Assembly: GCA_036852015.1 (NCBI GenBank) | Contig: JAANDG010000134.1 | Span: 124,001 to 188,000, forward strand | DNA length: 64,000 nt | Direction: 5' to 3' | Source: Pelodera strongyloides | Lineage: Eukaryota; Nematoda; Chromadorea; Rhabditida; Rhabditidae | Part shown: positions 62,690-64,000 of the stretch, piece by piece | Numbering within the stretch: position 1 is the first letter of the stretch | Layout: each line of letters opens with the position of its first letter | The notes under the pieces: generated by a model | What the model saw: the letters and a program-made list of their open reading frames with translations, nothing else | Databases searched by the model: none | What the model was told of the DNA's origin: nothing | Position numbers and translations under genes: made by a program

Positions 62690-62965
62690 TTCGTGGCATT
62701 TCTAAGAATCCAGCAAACACGGAGGCACTGGATTGCTCGAGTCGCGCCAACACATTCCCTGCGCTCATTGCCTTCTCGCCTAAGAATAAGAGGAATGAAA
62801 ATATGAAAACTTGAGAACACAAGCCAGTGATAACAGAAAGAACTCACGTCCAATAATTCATCCCTCGTTTTTAATATAGTCGACAAAGAGCTGGTCTTGA
62901 ACTGGACTCGTAAGCGTCGAAAATTCAATCAGGCACGTCAATAATCGCAAATCGCAACTTGAAAT
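62690..62965 (-). other. Two exon-like segments upstream of the unrecognised gene
   Basis: 62965-62848 (acceptor GCTTTTCAG, donor GAC/GTGAGT, 118 nt) carries a stop in every frame. The best frame (ISSCDLRLLTCLIEFSTLTS, then DQLFVDYIKNEG) meets TGA and, past it, joins in phase to the next exon, about 62779-62690 (EKAMSAGNVLARLEQSSASV.., FAGFLEMPRTPG). The second segment also contains an ATG that could start translation, which would make the first a 5' UTR exon. The donor of the second is CCGG/GTATGT. Confidence 0.35.
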
Positions 62966-63189
62966 CTGAAAAGCAAAGGAAACAAAAGAAACATCGTTAA
63001 GACGTTCAAAGGACAACATATTTTGATAAAAAATATACATAGCAACAAACTGCGTTATATACTTCACTGAATGGTACTTATAATTTTTTCCTAAAAAAGC
63101 ACAAATCCTACATATTTCCTTGGTATGCTAGGGATATAAACATAATGTTTTAGACATTTACCCATTCAATGTGCTAAAACAAACGGTGC

Positions 63190-63192
<3 letters not shown>

Positions 63193-63239
<47 letters not shown>
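63193..63239 (+). repeat. Poly(A) tract
   Basis: About 47 uninterrupted A residues, followed by further A/T runs. It could be the tail of a retro-inserted sequence or a simple homopolymer; no LINE or SINE body is recognised to its left. Confidence 0.95.
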
Positions 63240-63240
<1 letters not shown>

Positions 63241-63389
63241 AAATATCTTTTTTTTTCAGAAACAATAAAAAAAAGGAAAAAAAATTCACGAAAACTTTTC
63301 GCTAAATTTGTGTATAATTACGGTGTGTGGTGCAGTGTTGGGTGTGGTGTTGACTTTCTGCGTACGGTACTTTCCGTGCATTTTAATAA

Positions 63390-63540
63390 CTAACATCTGG
63401 CGGCCTCACGGCGCACCTGGGGCGCACCAGCCGCGGATCACTTTTCGGGATTGTGACTATTTGCGCCGCGATACCGCCGTGTGACCGCCGCGCAACATTT
63501 TTGCGCCACAGGCGCGCCGCGCAGCCGCGGAGTTTCCCCA
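63390..63540. repeat. GC-rich inverted element related to 60095-60295
   Basis: Contains GCGGCCTCACGGCGC, GCCGCGGATC, CGCCGCGATACCGCCG, GCGCCACAGGCGCGCCGCGC and GCCGCGGAG. Imperfect hairpins throughout. No frame of interest. Confidence 0.65.
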
Positions 63541-63847
63541 GTGGTCTAGCTAGGGGCTTTTGTGGTTTGTCGTTTGTGTATAACGTGGGGTAGACAAAAC
63601 GCAAAACTCCTCGTAAATGTGCATTTTAAATGCGTTTTTCTTCCCTTCCGACAGCGCTTCAATTTGTAGCAATAAATTGTAAATGTAAATGGTTCTGTGA
63701 AATGGTTTACTATTTCGAAACTATGCAGCATGTTCGAGTTACTTGAGTTTTATTAATATTAATGTTAAATGTAAATACTTGTAACATTTGCTTCAAAATT
63801 AATGTTTTACGCATGGTGGGGATTTGTAATTAGCGTGTTGATTTCTC

Positions 63848-64000
63848 AATCCAGCCTGTTTTTGAAGCGCATCGTGGACAACTAAATTCTTGCGTATTTG
63901 TGCAAAGTTGCTCGAACTTAGCTCGAGTTTTTATTCTAATTTACGTTCGTTTGCATAAGCTGCATAAGAATGTGTCCATAATGCGTTTCAAAAACCTGCC
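63848..64000. mobile_element. MITE family P2, cut by the window end
   Basis: Begins near AATCCAGCCTGTTTTTGAAGCGCATCGTGGACAAC (pieces) and ends TGTCCATAATGCGTTTCAAAAACCTGCC at the last base; the outer right end lies beyond the window. Confidence 0.7.

Noticed and set aside
62848..62965. Selenocysteine at the in-frame TGA
   Set aside because: No SECIS-like structure or selenoprotein family motif could be recognised; simpler explanations exist.

Overview
This window is nuclear DNA from a nematode. Four independent signs agree. (1) An exact copy of the 22-nt nematode SL1 spliced leader lies at 20700-20721, followed by a GT donor and a plausible SL RNA fold. (2) Several tracts of the nematode telomere hexamer TTAGGC occur inside introns. 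(3) Genes have many small exons with clean GT..AG borders, and TTTCAG acceptors sit directly before start codons, as expected for trans-splicing. (4) The ribosomal protein L12 and kappaB-Ras proteins read like nematode members of their families. It is accessory, repeat-dominated DNA: most of the 64 kb is mobile elements, satellites and microsatellites.

Layout. 1.36-2.29 kb (+): four exons of ribosomal protein L12, with no recognisable last exon. 4.38-5.29 kb (+): broken last exon of an F-box/WD40 gene, split by a TIR element carrying a 21-bp minisatellite. 7.30-11.91 kb (+): F-box gene A, six exons, with an antisense LINE remnant in intron 2 and a telomere-repeat tract in intron 4. 13.98-26.13 kb (-): F-box/WD40 gene B, eight exons, with one apparent frameshift. 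Its long intron 6 holds a 5.4-kb satellite of 129-bp units (internally duplicated as two 2.6-kb blocks), the SL1 sequence and several MITEs. A and B are paralogues in opposite orientation with related 5' flanks. 27-46 kb: almost only repeats (TTAA-flanked palindromic MITEs, CT/GA microsatellites, a 44-bp minisatellite, larger TIR elements), plus a frameshifted gene fragment at 42.5-42.9 kb (-). 46.7-48.5 kb (+): kappaB-Ras (NKIRAS-like) small GTPase. 49.17-53.68 kb (+): an element with split direct repeats in the order A1..B1A2..B2, the architecture of PAT/Ngaro-type tyrosine-recombinase retrotransposons, apparently non-autonomous. 58.7-59.0 kb (-): a second LINE 3' fragment. 61.5-63.0 kb (-): exons of an unrecognised gene.

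The genes do not form a pathway. F-box/WD40 proteins are substrate adaptors of SCF ubiquitin ligases, kappaB-Ras is a Ras-like regulator and L12 is ribosomal. What links them is the way repeats shape them: exons copied and inverted, introns filled by satellites and telomere repeats, and coding exons interrupted by elements. All exon borders, reading frames and identities were worked out by eye; no search or alignment program was run.
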